Below, piece by piece: positions 15,875-24,491 of a DNA stretch of 64,000 bases. Origin of the DNA: RGEC01 sp964626685 (GTDB lineage Bacteria > Bacteroidota > Bacteroidia > NS11-12g > UBA955); contig CAZVJY010000008.1 of NCBI GenBank assembly GCA_964626685.1, forward strand, positions 57,990 through 121,989, in the 5' to 3' direction. The notes beneath the pieces are model-generated. The model was not told the DNA's origin. It searched no databases and saw only the letters and a list, made by a program, of their open reading frames with translations. The stretch's first letter is position 1. The number at the start of each line of letters is the position of its first letter. The translations under genes and the position numbers were made by a program.

Positions 15875-17266
15875 ATGAAATTGACAGATGCTTTTATACA
15901 GGGTCTTTGCTCGCTTGCAGGCAGCGATAATATAATCACGGATGTGGGGCATCTGGAGGAATACGGCAGAGATTATACCGAGGATTTGTTTTATCAGCCC
16001 TCCTGCGTGGTAAAGCCAGAGACAGCGGAAATGGTGGCCGAAATACTGCGGTACTGCAATGAACACAGTATGCCTGTTTATACCCGTGGTGCCGGAACCG
16101 GACTTAGTGGCGGCAGCCTGCCGGTAAATGGCGGAATTGTGCTAAGTACCGAAAAACTGAACCGCATCCTGCAAATCGACGAAAAGAATTTTCAGGCAAC
16201 TGTTCAGCCCGGGGTTATAAACGAGGTATTTGCGCGTGCCGCAGCGGAAAAAGGGTTGTATTACCCTCCGGATCCTGCCAGCAAAGGGAGTTGTTTTCTG
16301 GGTGGTAACATCGCCCACGGAAGTGGTGGGCCGAGAGCCGTTAAATATGGTACAACAAGAGACTACGTGCTGAATTTACAGGTTGCTTTGCCCAATGGGG
16401 AATTGATATGGACAGGTGCCAATACTGTAAAAAACGCGACTGGTTTTAACCTAACGCAACTGCTGGTTGGCAGTGAGGGTTTACTGGGCGTGGTCACATG
16501 CATTGTTCTCAGGCTGGTAGCATTGCCGGCGCAACAATTGCTAATGCTCGTCCCGTTTAGGTCAGCCAGAGAGGCCGCAGTTGCAGTCAATCAGGTATTG
16601 CTTACGGGAATTACTCCCTCAGCGCTGGAGTTAATGGAAACATCAGGCGTTCAAATCAGTGCTGAGGCTACCCAAACACCTTTTCCATTCCACGATGAGG
16701 CCGCTTTTTACATGCTTGTTGAACTGGATGGGGATGATGCCGAAACGCTCATGAAACAAGCCGAACGGCTGTATCCGGCGATGGAAGAATGCGGAGCCAT
16801 CGATGTGCTGATTGCAGATTCTTCAACCCTGAAAGAACAATGGTGGAAGGTAAGGCGGGGAATTGGTGAAACCGTTAAGCAGATTTCAGTTTACAAAGAA
16901 GAGGATACCGTTGTTCCGCGTGCGGCTTTGCCCGACTTGCTTGTGGCCGTTAAGGAAATTGGCAGCAGGTATGGTTTTCAAAGTGTATGCTACGGACATG
17001 CCGGTGATGGAAATCTGCACGTGAATATTCTGAAAAATGACCTACCGGATGATGCCTGGAATCTGGAGATTCCCAAAGCTATCAGAGAGATATTCACGGT
17101 TTGTAAAAATCTTGGCGGCACAATCAGTGGAGAGCACGGGGTGGGGCTGGTTCAGAAGCCTTATCTGGATGTAGTTTTTACCCCTGAACATTTTTCAATC
17201 ATGAAGGGAATCAAACGCGTTTTTGACCCAAACAATATTATGAATCCGGGTAAGTGGCTGGATTAA
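15875..17266 (+). CDS. FAD-linked oxidase, GlcD / D-lactate dehydrogenase type
   Basis: A 463-residue FAD_binding_4 oxidoreductase. The FAD pyrophosphate region reads TRGAGTGLSGGSLPVNGGIVL, followed by GGNIAHGSGGPRAVKYG and VGSEGLLGVVT. The C-terminal half has the substrate motif YGHAGDGNLHVN (metal-binding His residues) and SGEHGVGLVQK. Relatives oxidise glycolate, D-lactate or D-2-hydroxyglutarate in the cytosol and pass electrons to quinone or partner subunits. No GlcE/GlcF partner is adjacent, which favours a stand-alone D-2-hydroxyacid dehydrogenase. The 3' end overlaps the converging ABM gene by 4 bases. Confidence 0.93.
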   Translation: MKLTDAFIQGLCSLAGSDNIITDVGHLEEYGRDYTEDLFYQPSCVVKPETAEMVAEILRYCNEHSMPVYTRGAGTGLSGGSLPVNGGIVLSTEKLNRILQIDEKNFQATVQPGVINEVFARAAAEKGLYYPPDPASKGSCFLGGNIAHGSGGPRAVKYGTTRDYVLNLQVALPNGELIWTGANTVKNATGFNLTQLLVGSEGLLGVVTCIVLRLVALPAQQLLMLVPFRSAREAAVAVNQVLLTGITPSALELMETSGVQISAEATQTPFPFHDEAAFYMLVELDGDDAETLMKQAERLYPAMEECGAIDVLIADSSTLKEQWWKVRRGIGETVKQISVYKEEDTVVPRAALPDLLVAVKEIGSRYGFQSVCYGHAGDGNLHVNILKNDLPDDAWNLEIPKAIREIFTVCKNLGGTISGEHGVGLVQKPYLDVVFTPEHFSIMKGIKRVFDPNNIMNPGKWLD

Positions 17267-17568
17267 TGGCCGGAAATGGACTTCCACAGGCTCTCGGTGC
17301 TCCATGCTTCGGGTTTGGCACCAAACAAAACCTTGGTTTTGGCCCAGGTTGTTGCAAATAGATGGGAATTTCGGTAGGATTGCAAGGCTTCATCATTTTC
17401 CCAGCAGCTGTATGTAAAAAAGATGGTTTCATCTTCTGTACCCTGAAGCAGCTGCAATCCACAGTTTCCTGGGAAAGCCCTGATGTGGTCAGCGGAGTCA
17501 TGAAATACCCGTTTAAAATCTTCCACAGTTTCGGGCTTAAATGTCATTTTTACAATTCTGAAGATCAT
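17263..17568 (-). CDS. ABM-domain (antibiotic biosynthesis monooxygenase-like) protein
   Basis: A 101-residue ferredoxin-like dimeric barrel protein. IFRIVKMTFKPETVEDFKRVF, GNCGLQLLQGTED and TYSCWENDEALQSYRNSHLF follow the ABM pattern, including the conserved W-E-x-x-x-A-x-x-x-Y/H segment. Relatives such as YgiN act as quinol monooxygenases or remain uncharacterised. It lies 3 bases downstream of the SAM hydroxide adenosyltransferase-like gene, in the same direction, and is probably co-transcribed. The role is not known. Confidence 0.85.
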   Translation of the reverse strand: MIFRIVKMTFKPETVEDFKRVFHDSADHIRAFPGNCGLQLLQGTEDETIFFTYSCWENDEALQSYRNSHLFATTWAKTKVLFGAKPEAWSTESLWKSISGH

Positions 17569-17571
17569 GGC

Positions 17572-18366
17572 TTAAGCATCAAAAAAATCCAGCATCACTA
17601 CGGTGCCTTCCGATAAACCGTAGTACTGTTTGGCAGAACCCGCATTCATGGCAATCTGCAAAAAATCTCCCAGCCCAAAAAATGCAGTGGCATATCCCTG
17701 GTCTACATCGAAAATGGAAGCACTGATTCTGTCTATTTCGAGTTTATACGGACTGACCGATATTTTAAATTTTCGGCCATTTCTCATGCGCTCGAATTCG
17801 TCTTTTTTAAGGTTGAAAATGGCATTGCCTTGAGCGTCATTGTAAACCACAATCAGTTTTAGCTTGTTTTGTTGAAATGCCGGTTTTTGAATAAGCAATT
17901 TAACCGGGTGCTCTTGTATCGGAAAAGGACAAGCCCCTTCTTCCGCTTGCATGAGGATGTCAATCGCCGGCAGGTAAATATCTTCCATTACATTGCGAAT
18001 GCCAATCTGGGATGGAAGGTTGTAGAATTCAGCCGGATAATCCTGAAGAATCATTGGCAGAAAACCATTATCGGGTGCAAAAAACCACTGTTTATCAATA
18101 CAGGCTCCCACATAAGCAGCAGCAGCCCTCGGACTGAGTTTGGTGTGGGTGATGTCGCAAAGGTGAATGGTTTCTTCTCCGAATGAATTCATGACCATTT
18201 GCATAAACATGGCTGCGGTACTCAGGTGGCCTCTTACCAGCTGTGGCTGACTGAAAACATGGGGTATTGATGGCAAACGTTTAAATAGCAAAGCCCTTGC
18301 TACTGAGTTTTCAGTGGCATCCGATCCGTAATCGGCAAAAACGTGTATGAGCTTTGGTTTTATCAA
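17572..18366 (-). CDS. SAM hydroxide adenosyltransferase (DUF62) family protein
   Basis: A 264-residue member of the family that splits S-adenosylmethionine with water to adenosine and methionine (related to fluorinase/chlorinase). Visible family marks are FADYG near the N-terminus (usually TDFG), FFAPDNGFLP in the middle, YNDAQGN where most members have D-x-F-G-N, and NAGSAKQYYGLSEGTVV near the C-terminus. The altered first and third motifs mean catalytic activity is not certain. It is divergent from phoH, whose promoter abuts its start codon. Length is typical. Confidence 0.82.
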   Translation of the reverse strand: MIKPKLIHVFADYGSDATENSVARALLFKRLPSIPHVFSQPQLVRGHLSTAAMFMQMVMNSFGEETIHLCDITHTKLSPRAAAAYVGACIDKQWFFAPDNGFLPMILQDYPAEFYNLPSQIGIRNVMEDIYLPAIDILMQAEEGACPFPIQEHPVKLLIQKPAFQQNKLKLIVVYNDAQGNAIFNLKKDEFERMRNGRKFKISVSPYKLEIDRISASIFDVDQGYATAFFGLGDFLQIAMNAGSAKQYYGLSEGTVVMLDFFDA

Positions 18367-18379
18367 GACGTCAAATCAA

Positions 18380-18387
18380 TATCTTTG
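18380..18387 (+). promoter_or_regulatory. -7 promoter box (TATCTTTG) for phoH
   Basis: Exact TAnnTTTG; a TTTG lies at 18353-18356, 23 bases upstream, as a possible -33 element. It sits downstream of the first in-frame ATG (18347), so translation must start later, at TTG 18410. Confidence 0.65.
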
Positions 18388-18409
18388 TGCAAAGATAAAA
18401 CCCTTACCC

Positions 18410-19366
18410 TTGACAGAAAGAGTTTACACACTGGAAATCATCAACCCCCAGGTATTTTATGGGGTGAATAACGCCAATCTGAATCTGATAAAATCCAAAT
18501 TTCCCAAACTGCAGTTTGTGGCTAGAGGAGATGAAATCAAGGTTTTAGGTGAGGAATCAGAACTGGAGAATTTTGCTTCCAAGATGGAACTGCTGGAGCA
18601 GATTTACCTAAAAAAAGGCGAGCTGAATGTGCATACACTCAATGATGTTTTTGGCGGAAACCAGAAGGCGGAATTGAATTTGGAAGTGGATGATGATGTT
18701 TTGTTGATTGGTACACGCGGCCAGAAAATCAAGGCCCGCACGGCCAACCAGCGTGCCATGGTAAAGTCGGCCAAGAAAAACGATATCTTGTTTGCCATCG
18801 GACCTGCCGGTACCGGAAAGACCTACACAGCGGTTGCCCTGGCTGTACTGGCACTCAAAGAAAGGGAAATCAGAAGAATCATCCTTACGCGTCCTGCCGT
18901 GGAAGCCGGTGAAAATCTGGGTTTTTTGCCGGGTGACCTCAAAGAGAAAATAGATCCCTATTTGCGTCCGTTGTATGATGCACTGGAAGATATGATTCCT
19001 GTGGATAAACTAAAGAGTATGATTGAAAGCCGGACAGTGGAAATTGCTCCCCTGGCATTCATGCGTGGGCGCACACTCGACAATTGTTATGTAATTCTGG
19101 ATGAAGCCCAGAACACCACCGATCCCCAGTTGAAAATGTTTCTTACCCGAATGGGTCCCAATGCAAAGCTGATTATTACCGGTGACCTAACGCAGATAGA
19201 TCTGCCCCGGAAACAACAGAGCGGATTGTTCAGGGCACTTAAGATTTTGCAAAAAATTGAAGGAATCAGCATTATTCATCTGAATGCCGATGATGTAGTA
19301 AGGCACAGGCTGGTAAAGGAAATTATCGGTGCCTACGACAAAAGTCAGGAAAATGAGGATATCTAG
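18410..19366 (+). CDS. phoH: PhoH-family ATPase
   Basis: With a TTG start the protein is 318 residues. An N-terminal KH-like part (to about residue 110) precedes the PhoH ATPase core: Walker A GPAGTGKT at 131-138, TRPAVEAGENLGFLPGD, and Walker B VILDEAQNTT. The family is related to the helicase-like half of RNA-handling enzymes and is often linked to RNA metabolism or phosphate stress, but its cellular role is unsettled. The start is chosen because the promoter box lies between the upstream ATG and this codon and because family proteins begin close to LTERVYTLEI. The neighbour purC has its own promoter. Confidence 0.92.
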   Translation: MTERVYTLEIINPQVFYGVNNANLNLIKSKFPKLQFVARGDEIKVLGEESELENFASKMELLEQIYLKKGELNVHTLNDVFGGNQKAELNLEVDDDVLLIGTRGQKIKARTANQRAMVKSAKKNDILFAIGPAGTGKTYTAVALAVLALKEREIRRIILTRPAVEAGENLGFLPGDLKEKIDPYLRPLYDALEDMIPVDKLKSMIESRTVEIAPLAFMRGRTLDNCYVILDEAQNTTDPQLKMFLTRMGPNAKLIITGDLTQIDLPRKQQSGLFRALKILQKIEGISIIHLNADDVVRHRLVKEIIGAYDKSQENEDI

Positions 19367-19392
19367 TTATAAAGTGTGCCTTAGGGCTATTT

Positions 19393-19400
19393 TATCTTTG
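19393..19400 (+). promoter_or_regulatory. -7 promoter box (TATCTTTG) for purC
   Basis: Exact TAnnTTTG, with an expected leader of about 30 bases before the ATG at 19434. Confidence 0.65.
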
Positions 19401-19433
19401 CAACTGTTCAAATAACAAAGAAAAAATGTACCC

Positions 19434-20381
19434 ATGAAAGCGCTTACCTCAACACAGTATTTTTTTAACCGGCAAACCGCTTTTTACCGAGGTAAAGTGC
19501 GTGATGTTTACACCATTGCCGATGAACTTCTGGTGATTGTTGCCACAGACAGAATCTCTGCATTTGACCATGTTTTGCCCAAAAGCATACCCTACAAAGG
19601 ACAGGTGCTTACAGAAATAGCCTCACTTTTTCTGGATCTTACGTCGGATATCGTTCCCAACTGGAAACTCGCAACCCCGGATCCGCATGTAACCATTGGC
19701 AAAAGGTGTGATGCCATTCCAATAGAGTTTGTGGTGCGTCAGTATCTCACAGGGCATGCCTGGCGCACATACAGAGACGGAGGCAGGCTCCTGTGCGGAA
19801 ATGTGTTGCCTGAAGGCCTAAAAGAGAATGATAAATTACCTCAACCCATCGTTACACCTGCTACCAAAGCGGTAAGCGGCCATGATGAGGATATCTCGGC
19901 TGAAGAAATTCTGTCCAGAAAATTACTCACGCGAGAGCGTTGGGAAGCCTTGCGGGATATCTCGCTGAAACTGTTTAGCCGCGGAACCGAATATGCTGCA
20001 TCCAAAGGGCTGATACTGGTGGATACAAAATATGAGTTTGGAATCCACGATAACCAGATTTACCTCATAGATGAGGTGCATACCCCCGATAGCAGCCGGT
20101 TTTTTTACGCCAATACCTACGAGGAATTGCAGCAGGCGGGCAAGCCCCAGCGGCAGCTGAGCAAGGAGTTCGTTCGCGAATGGTTAATGGAAAACGGCTT
20201 TCAGGGATTAGAAGGCCAGGTGATGCCCGAAATGCCTGATTCTTTTGTAGACTCTATCACCAAGCGGTATGTTGAACTATATACCGTCATGACCGGCAAG
20301 GAATTTAAACCGCGCAGTTATGAACATGTAGTGGAAGAAATTGAAGAAAACATAAAAAATGCTTTGATTAAGTTCGTATAA
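19434..20381 (+). CDS. purC: Phosphoribosylaminoimidazole-succinocarboxamide synthase PurC
   Basis: A 315-residue SAICAR synthetase, which joins aspartate to CAIR with ATP in purine synthesis. Typical segments are FYRGKVRDVYTI (ATP loop), VATDRISAFDHVLP, EFVVRQYLTGHAWRTY, ILVDTKYEFG and LIDEVHTPDSSRF. Length matches the longer, yeast-like form found in Bacteroidota. It has its own promoter and no other purine gene nearby. Confidence 0.96.
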   Translation: MKALTSTQYFFNRQTAFYRGKVRDVYTIADELLVIVATDRISAFDHVLPKSIPYKGQVLTEIASLFLDLTSDIVPNWKLATPDPHVTIGKRCDAIPIEFVVRQYLTGHAWRTYRDGGRLLCGNVLPEGLKENDKLPQPIVTPATKAVSGHDEDISAEEILSRKLLTRERWEALRDISLKLFSRGTEYAASKGLILVDTKYEFGIHDNQIYLIDEVHTPDSSRFFYANTYEELQQAGKPQRQLSKEFVREWLMENGFQGLEGQVMPEMPDSFVDSITKRYVELYTVMTGKEFKPRSYEHVVEEIEENIKNALIKFV

Positions 20382-20386
20382 AATTC

Positions 20387-22258
20387 ATGAAGAAGCTTTT
20401 ATTTGTTCTTGTTTCCTGCGCCGCGGTGATAAATCTTTCATCCCAGACAGTAACAACCTATGCGGGATCACAGTATGTTGGTTCCGGCAAGTACAATGTG
20501 GTTGCCAACAATCCCATGCGGGATGACTTTTACAGCATTCCATATGGTATTTGCCTGGATACTGCTGAGAATATTTGGTTAACCGATCAGCATAACGTCA
20601 TTATTCTGCATAGTGGTATAAGTCGTCAGAGGGGTGGAAGTACCCTGGATCCGACACAGCCAGGTTCCTTAGGAAGATACCGTGCAGCAGGCACGCAATC
20701 CCTGTTTAACAGCCCCCGTGGTGTGTTTGTTAATCCAAACACCAATGCAATCTACATATGTGACACCGATAACGGCCAAATTCGGTCTTCGGTTGGTTCA
20801 GCTTATGTGAATTCCTCCAATCCCACTATTTGGGATGGCCTCAGCACCATCAATCCGGATGATGACAATGCCTTTGCTGGCAAATACTCTTTTTTGGGTG
20901 ATTACAAGGATGGCCTCAAGTCTCAGGCATTCTTCAGTAGCCCCGAAGATTTGGTTGTTTCAGCAGATGGAACCATCTACGTTTCCGACTATGGAAACGA
21001 TTGTATTCGAAAAATTTCAGGCAGCAACGTTTCCACTCTGGCCGGTAAAGGGCAGTCTTATGGCTTCGCCGACGGTGTTGGTGCTAATGCACGTTTTTAT
21101 GCTCCCGCCGGAATTTGCCTGGATGGCACCAACCATATTCTTGTAGCTGACAGAAACAACGCCAAAATAAGGCGTGTAAATCTGACAACAGGTATGGTAA
21201 CTACGGTTGTTGGCAGTGGTTTGGTTTCTCCCTCCGATGTGCTTTCTGTGGATGGTCTCATCTTTATTGCCGATGATTTTTGTATTAAAGTATGGGATGG
21301 ATCTGCATTGCGAGTGTATGCGGGCAAGCCAGGCGTATCCGACTACAAGGACGGAAATGACAGCAATGCACGTTTTGGAGAGCTTGGGTTGATGGCCTTC
21401 CGTAAAAAAGACCAAAGCATTTATGTATGCGACCGCGAGAACAATGTGGTTCGTAGAATTCCTGTAATCCAATCCGCAGTTCCCAATTTTACCTGCAACA
21501 ACGTGATGCCTACGGTGGGGCAAACAGTGAAACTCACAAATACCAGTCTGTTTTTTACCTCTGTTCAATGGAATATTTCACCATCTACCTACACCATTCA
21601 GGCCGGTGGTAAGCTGACAGATACCGCTATCTATGTCACATTCACGGCTACGGGCTCTTACAATGTGACACTCACGGCTTTCAATCCCTCCGGTAATGTT
21701 CCACTCACTCGCAACAATTATATCAACGTTAGTACAAACTCCTCAGCCAAACCTGCTGCCAGTTTTGTTGCCTTAAAAACCATGCTGGCAATCAATGAAA
21801 ATGCGCAGCTGATTGATATGAGCGGAAACACCCCAACCAAATGGGATTGGACGATAACACCGCGCAACTTTACCTATGTATCCGGTACTGATTCAACCAG
21901 TCAGTTTCCTGTTGTGCGTTTTTCTGCTTCAGGGTCCTACACAGTTAAGCTGGTGGCAACCAATGCCAACGGCGCTGGAAGTCTTACCCGCGCCAATTAT
22001 ATTGTGGTAGCAAGCAATGATAATTCAGTGATTGCCCGGAATTCGGGAGTTCGTGTTTATCCCAATCCTACCCGAGGTATTATGCATCTTGCAGGCGTAC
22101 CCCAAAACCAGGAAGTGATTGTTATTTCTGCTGATGGAAGGATTGTTCAGAAAAAAATGAAAGGCAGCATGCTGGATTTGACAGATTTACCTGACGGTAT
22201 GTATACAATCAAGGTTTCAGCACAAGGGCTGACCTGCAGGTTTGTAAAACTGAATTGA
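20387..22258 (+). CDS. Secreted NHL-repeat and PKD-domain protein with type IX sorting domain
   Basis: A 623-residue exported protein. Order: signal peptide (MKKLLFVLVSCAAVINLSSQ), four or more NHL propeller repeats (about residues 40-360; for example IYVSDYGNDCIRKI and ILVADRNNAKIRRV), two PKD-like beta-sandwich domains (about 365-445 and 455-545), and a C-terminal sorting domain (RVYPNPTRGIMHL ... GMYTIKV ... RFVKLN) of the type that directs export by the type IX secretion system. It is therefore likely released or fixed on the cell surface. Function unknown; NHL propellers usually bind partners. An intrinsic terminator lies 26 bases after the stop. Confidence 0.9.
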   Translation: MKKLLFVLVSCAAVINLSSQTVTTYAGSQYVGSGKYNVVANNPMRDDFYSIPYGICLDTAENIWLTDQHNVIILHSGISRQRGGSTLDPTQPGSLGRYRAAGTQSLFNSPRGVFVNPNTNAIYICDTDNGQIRSSVGSAYVNSSNPTIWDGLSTINPDDDNAFAGKYSFLGDYKDGLKSQAFFSSPEDLVVSADGTIYVSDYGNDCIRKISGSNVSTLAGKGQSYGFADGVGANARFYAPAGICLDGTNHILVADRNNAKIRRVNLTTGMVTTVVGSGLVSPSDVLSVDGLIFIADDFCIKVWDGSALRVYAGKPGVSDYKDGNDSNARFGELGLMAFRKKDQSIYVCDRENNVVRRIPVIQSAVPNFTCNNVMPTVGQTVKLTNTSLFFTSVQWNISPSTYTIQAGGKLTDTAIYVTFTATGSYNVTLTAFNPSGNVPLTRNNYINVSTNSSAKPAASFVALKTMLAINENAQLIDMSGNTPTKWDWTITPRNFTYVSGTDSTSQFPVVRFSASGSYTVKLVATNANGAGSLTRANYIVVASNDNSVIARNSGVRVYPNPTRGIMHLAGVPQNQEVIVISADGRIVQKKMKGSMLDLTDLPDGMYTIKVSAQGLTCRFVKLN

Positions 22259-24156
22259 AAAATACCACTTTGCATAGATATTTGAAAAACCCGGCATTGA
22301 TCGGGTTTTTTTCTTTTTCCCTGAAAGTGTGGCTCTGGGCTTTGGTTCTTCAGTGGACCGGCCGGACTTTATTCCTGGTGCTAAAGGGTGCATATCACCA
22401 CCTGTCTGCTGCAGAAATCCTGCAATCTTATCTATCCGGTTTTCCATTGGATCTGGCATTTATTTCCTACTTCATGGTATTTAGTATTCTTGTTTTCTGG
22501 ATTGGCAGGTCGGTTCATCAGTTGACCGCAAGAATGTTGTTCTTGTTTGTTGGGGTGCTTTTTATGCAGGTTTCGCTCATCATCAGCCTGGCCGATGCAG
22601 AATTGTTTGCAGTATGGGGGACCAAATTTAACCGACAGGCACTGCAGTATCTCTACAGCCCTGAAGAGGCAGCTGCTTCTGCCTCAGAGGCGCGTTGGAC
22701 GGGTATTGTAATCTGCTGGGTATTGTTTACTATATTTTTCTTGCGTTGGCTTTTTATCATATCCAAATGTATTGCAAAAACAAAACAAACGGTTGCTGCG
22801 CATCTCTTCACCGCGGGAAAGTCCGTTGTTTCCATGGCGTTGTTTGGAATTGCCATTCGCGGTGGCTTTGGCAATGTTCCCATAAACCAAAGTGTTGCGG
22901 TGTTTTCTGCCAAGCCGGCCGCCAATATGGCTGCCATTAACAGCGGCTGGAATTTTCTGTATTTTTTAGTTAATAAAAATGAAACGATTAATCCGGAAAA
23001 GTATCATTTTAACAAATCCGGATACGATGAGGTGTGGCTGTCACATAATTACGGAAATAACACCGCGAATTCCTCGATTTCACAGTATCCGAGTCCCAAT
23101 ATTTGCATCATAATCCTTGAAAGTTTCTCGGCATACGGATCAAAGTTCCTTACAGAAAAAGACAATGCCATGCCTTTTCTCGATAGCCTGCAACAAAACG
23201 GGTTTTCAATGAAAAAGGCCTATGCATCGGGTGACAGAACAGACAAAGGACTTGCTGCAGTGATCGGGGGCTGGCATGGGCAACCCTGGCAGAGCATATT
23301 ACACGAGCCAGACAAGGCTTCAAAACTGCCTTCACTTGCAAAGTTGTTTGGTCAAAAAGGCTACCAAACCGGATTTGTATATGGCGGAGATCTTGGTTTT
23401 GCCAATATGCGTTCCTATTTGTTTGCTGCAGGTTTTCATACCATCAAAGACCAGGCTGATTTTAACAGGGATGAGCTCACGTCAAAATGGGGTGCACACG
23501 ATGCATGGTCATTGAAGAAATTGCTTTCATTGAATAATCAGGCAAGTAAGCCATTCTTTCATGTATTACTTACCCTTAGCAGCCACGAACCTTATGATGT
23601 TCCGGGTGGCCCCTATTACCGCGCTCAAACTTCTCAGAAGGAACTGCTAAACAGTATTGCATACACAGACTATTGTATACGCAGGTTTATGGAAGAAGCT
23701 GCCAAAAAGGCATGGTTTAAAAATACCTTATTCGTTTTTGTAGCTGATCACGGACGCGATTTGGGATATCCCGAAACGCAGTTTGACAGGGCCGGACATT
23801 TTCATATTCCGCTTTTTTTCTGGGGAGAAGCCTTGCATCCCAGTTTGAGACGCAAAGCTTCCGAAAAGGTGGCTTCTCAGTGCGATATTGCCGAAACCCT
23901 GAATCAGGCAGTTTTGTTTAACCGTGAAAAGCAATTTCGCTTTTCCGAAAATCTACTGGATCCGCGAAGGCAAGCCCCTGCCATATATATTTTCAACAGC
24001 GGTTTTGGTGCTGTTGCCAAAGGGTCAGAAGTGGTCTTTCACAACCAGCCGGGGCAACAAACCTTTGGCAAAGGCAGCAAAAGTCAATGTGACAGTCTGC
24101 TACAACTGGGACAGATCTTTCAGTATAATCAAGTTAAAACATATCTGAAATATTAA
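22255..24156 (+). CDS. LTA-synthase-like membrane sulfatase-fold protein
   Basis: A protein of up to 633 residues with about five N-terminal membrane helices and a C-terminal extracytoplasmic sulfatase-fold domain. Catalytic-type residues are the metal Glu in IILESFS, the nucleophile Thr in SGDRTDKGLAA, and VADHGRD near the C-terminus. Relatives (LtaS, OpgB, EptA) transfer phosphoglycerol or phosphoethanolamine to lipids or glycans at the outer face of the inner membrane. The longest form starts at TTG 22255, overlapping the upstream stop, but an intrinsic terminator lies between there and GTG 22327, which would give a 609-residue protein still holding the first helix. I regard 22327 as quite possible. 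Confidence 0.88.
   Translation: MKNTTLHRYLKNPALIGFFSFSLKVWLWALVLQWTGRTLFLVLKGAYHHLSAAEILQSYLSGFPLDLAFISYFMVFSILVFWIGRSVHQLTARMLFLFVGVLFMQVSLIISLADAELFAVWGTKFNRQALQYLYSPEEAAASASEARWTGIVICWVLFTIFFLRWLFIISKCIAKTKQTVAAHLFTAGKSVVSMALFGIAIRGGFGNVPINQSVAVFSAKPAANMAAINSGWNFLYFLVNKNETINPEKYHFNKSGYDEVWLSHNYGNNTANSSISQYPSPNICIIILESFSAYGSKFLTEKDNAMPFLDSLQQNGFSMKKAYASGDRTDKGLAAVIGGWHGQPWQSILHEPDKASKLPSLAKLFGQKGYQTGFVYGGDLGFANMRSYLFAAGFHTIKDQADFNRDELTSKWGAHDAWSLKKLLSLNNQASKPFFHVLLTLSSHEPYDVPGGPYYRAQTSQKELLNSIAYTDYCIRRFMEEAAKKAWFKNTLFVFVADHGRDLGYPETQFDRAGHFHIPLFFWGEALHPSLRRKASEKVASQCDIAETLNQAVLFNREKQFRFSENLLDPRRQAPAIYIFNSGFGAVAKGSEVVFHNQPGQQTFGKGSKSQCDSLLQLGQIFQYNQVKTYLKY
22285..22312 (+). terminator. Intrinsic terminator inside the annotated start of the next gene
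   Basis: AAAAACCCG (22285-22293) and CGGGTTTTT (22302-22310) pair perfectly over nine bases with an eight-base loop, followed by a run of T. It is well placed to end the type IX cargo transcript, yet it falls within the extended N-terminus of the LTA-synthase-like gene. Confidence 0.8.
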
Positions 24157-24238
24157 TTTTTGTTTTCAAGTAACTTTTGGCCGGGTTTTTGCGTCTAATG
24201 TATTGTAGGTGATATTGGTTTTTTTAGAATAAATTAAC

Positions 24239-24246
24239 TATATTTG
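24239..24246 (+). promoter_or_regulatory. -7 promoter box (TATATTTG) immediately before a small ORF
   Basis: Exact TAnnTTTG ending two bases before ATG 24249. If used, transcription would begin at or inside the first codons, implying a leaderless message or use of the ATG at 24255. Confidence 0.5.
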
Positions 24247-24248
24247 AA

Positions 24249-24482
24249 ATGAAGATGTTGCTTTCCAGGCGTATTTCCGCAAAGTTTAAGGTGATTTTAG
24301 TGCTCCTTATTCTGAATCTGCTGGGTTTCTGGGCAGCACAAAGCTATTTTTCCAGCCAGGAGAGTAGCAATACCCAAAAAGAAATGGTGGAAGAAAATCC
24401 TGTGTTGGGAGCCAGTGTGGAAGAGGCAGGTATTTACAAGGAATGGGGCATTCGTCTGCTGGCTTTGTTTATGGGGCGATAA
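24249..24482 (+). CDS. Small membrane-anchored protein preceding a LytS/LytTR pair
   Basis: A 77-residue protein with a basic N-terminus (MKMLLSRRISAKFK), one hydrophobic helix (VILVLLILNLLGFWAA) and a polar tail of about 45 residues ending in a short hydrophobic patch (IRLLALFMGR). I do not recognise a family. It has its own consensus promoter and is followed 9 bases later by the sensor kinase gene, so it is likely the first gene of that operon and could be an accessory or sensed partner; that is inference. A second ATG at 24255 is an alternative start. Confidence 0.65.
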   Translation: MKMLLSRRISAKFKVILVLLILNLLGFWAAQSYFSSQESSNTQKEMVEENPVLGASVEEAGIYKEWGIRLLALFMGR

Positions 24483-24491
24483 ACGAGGGTC

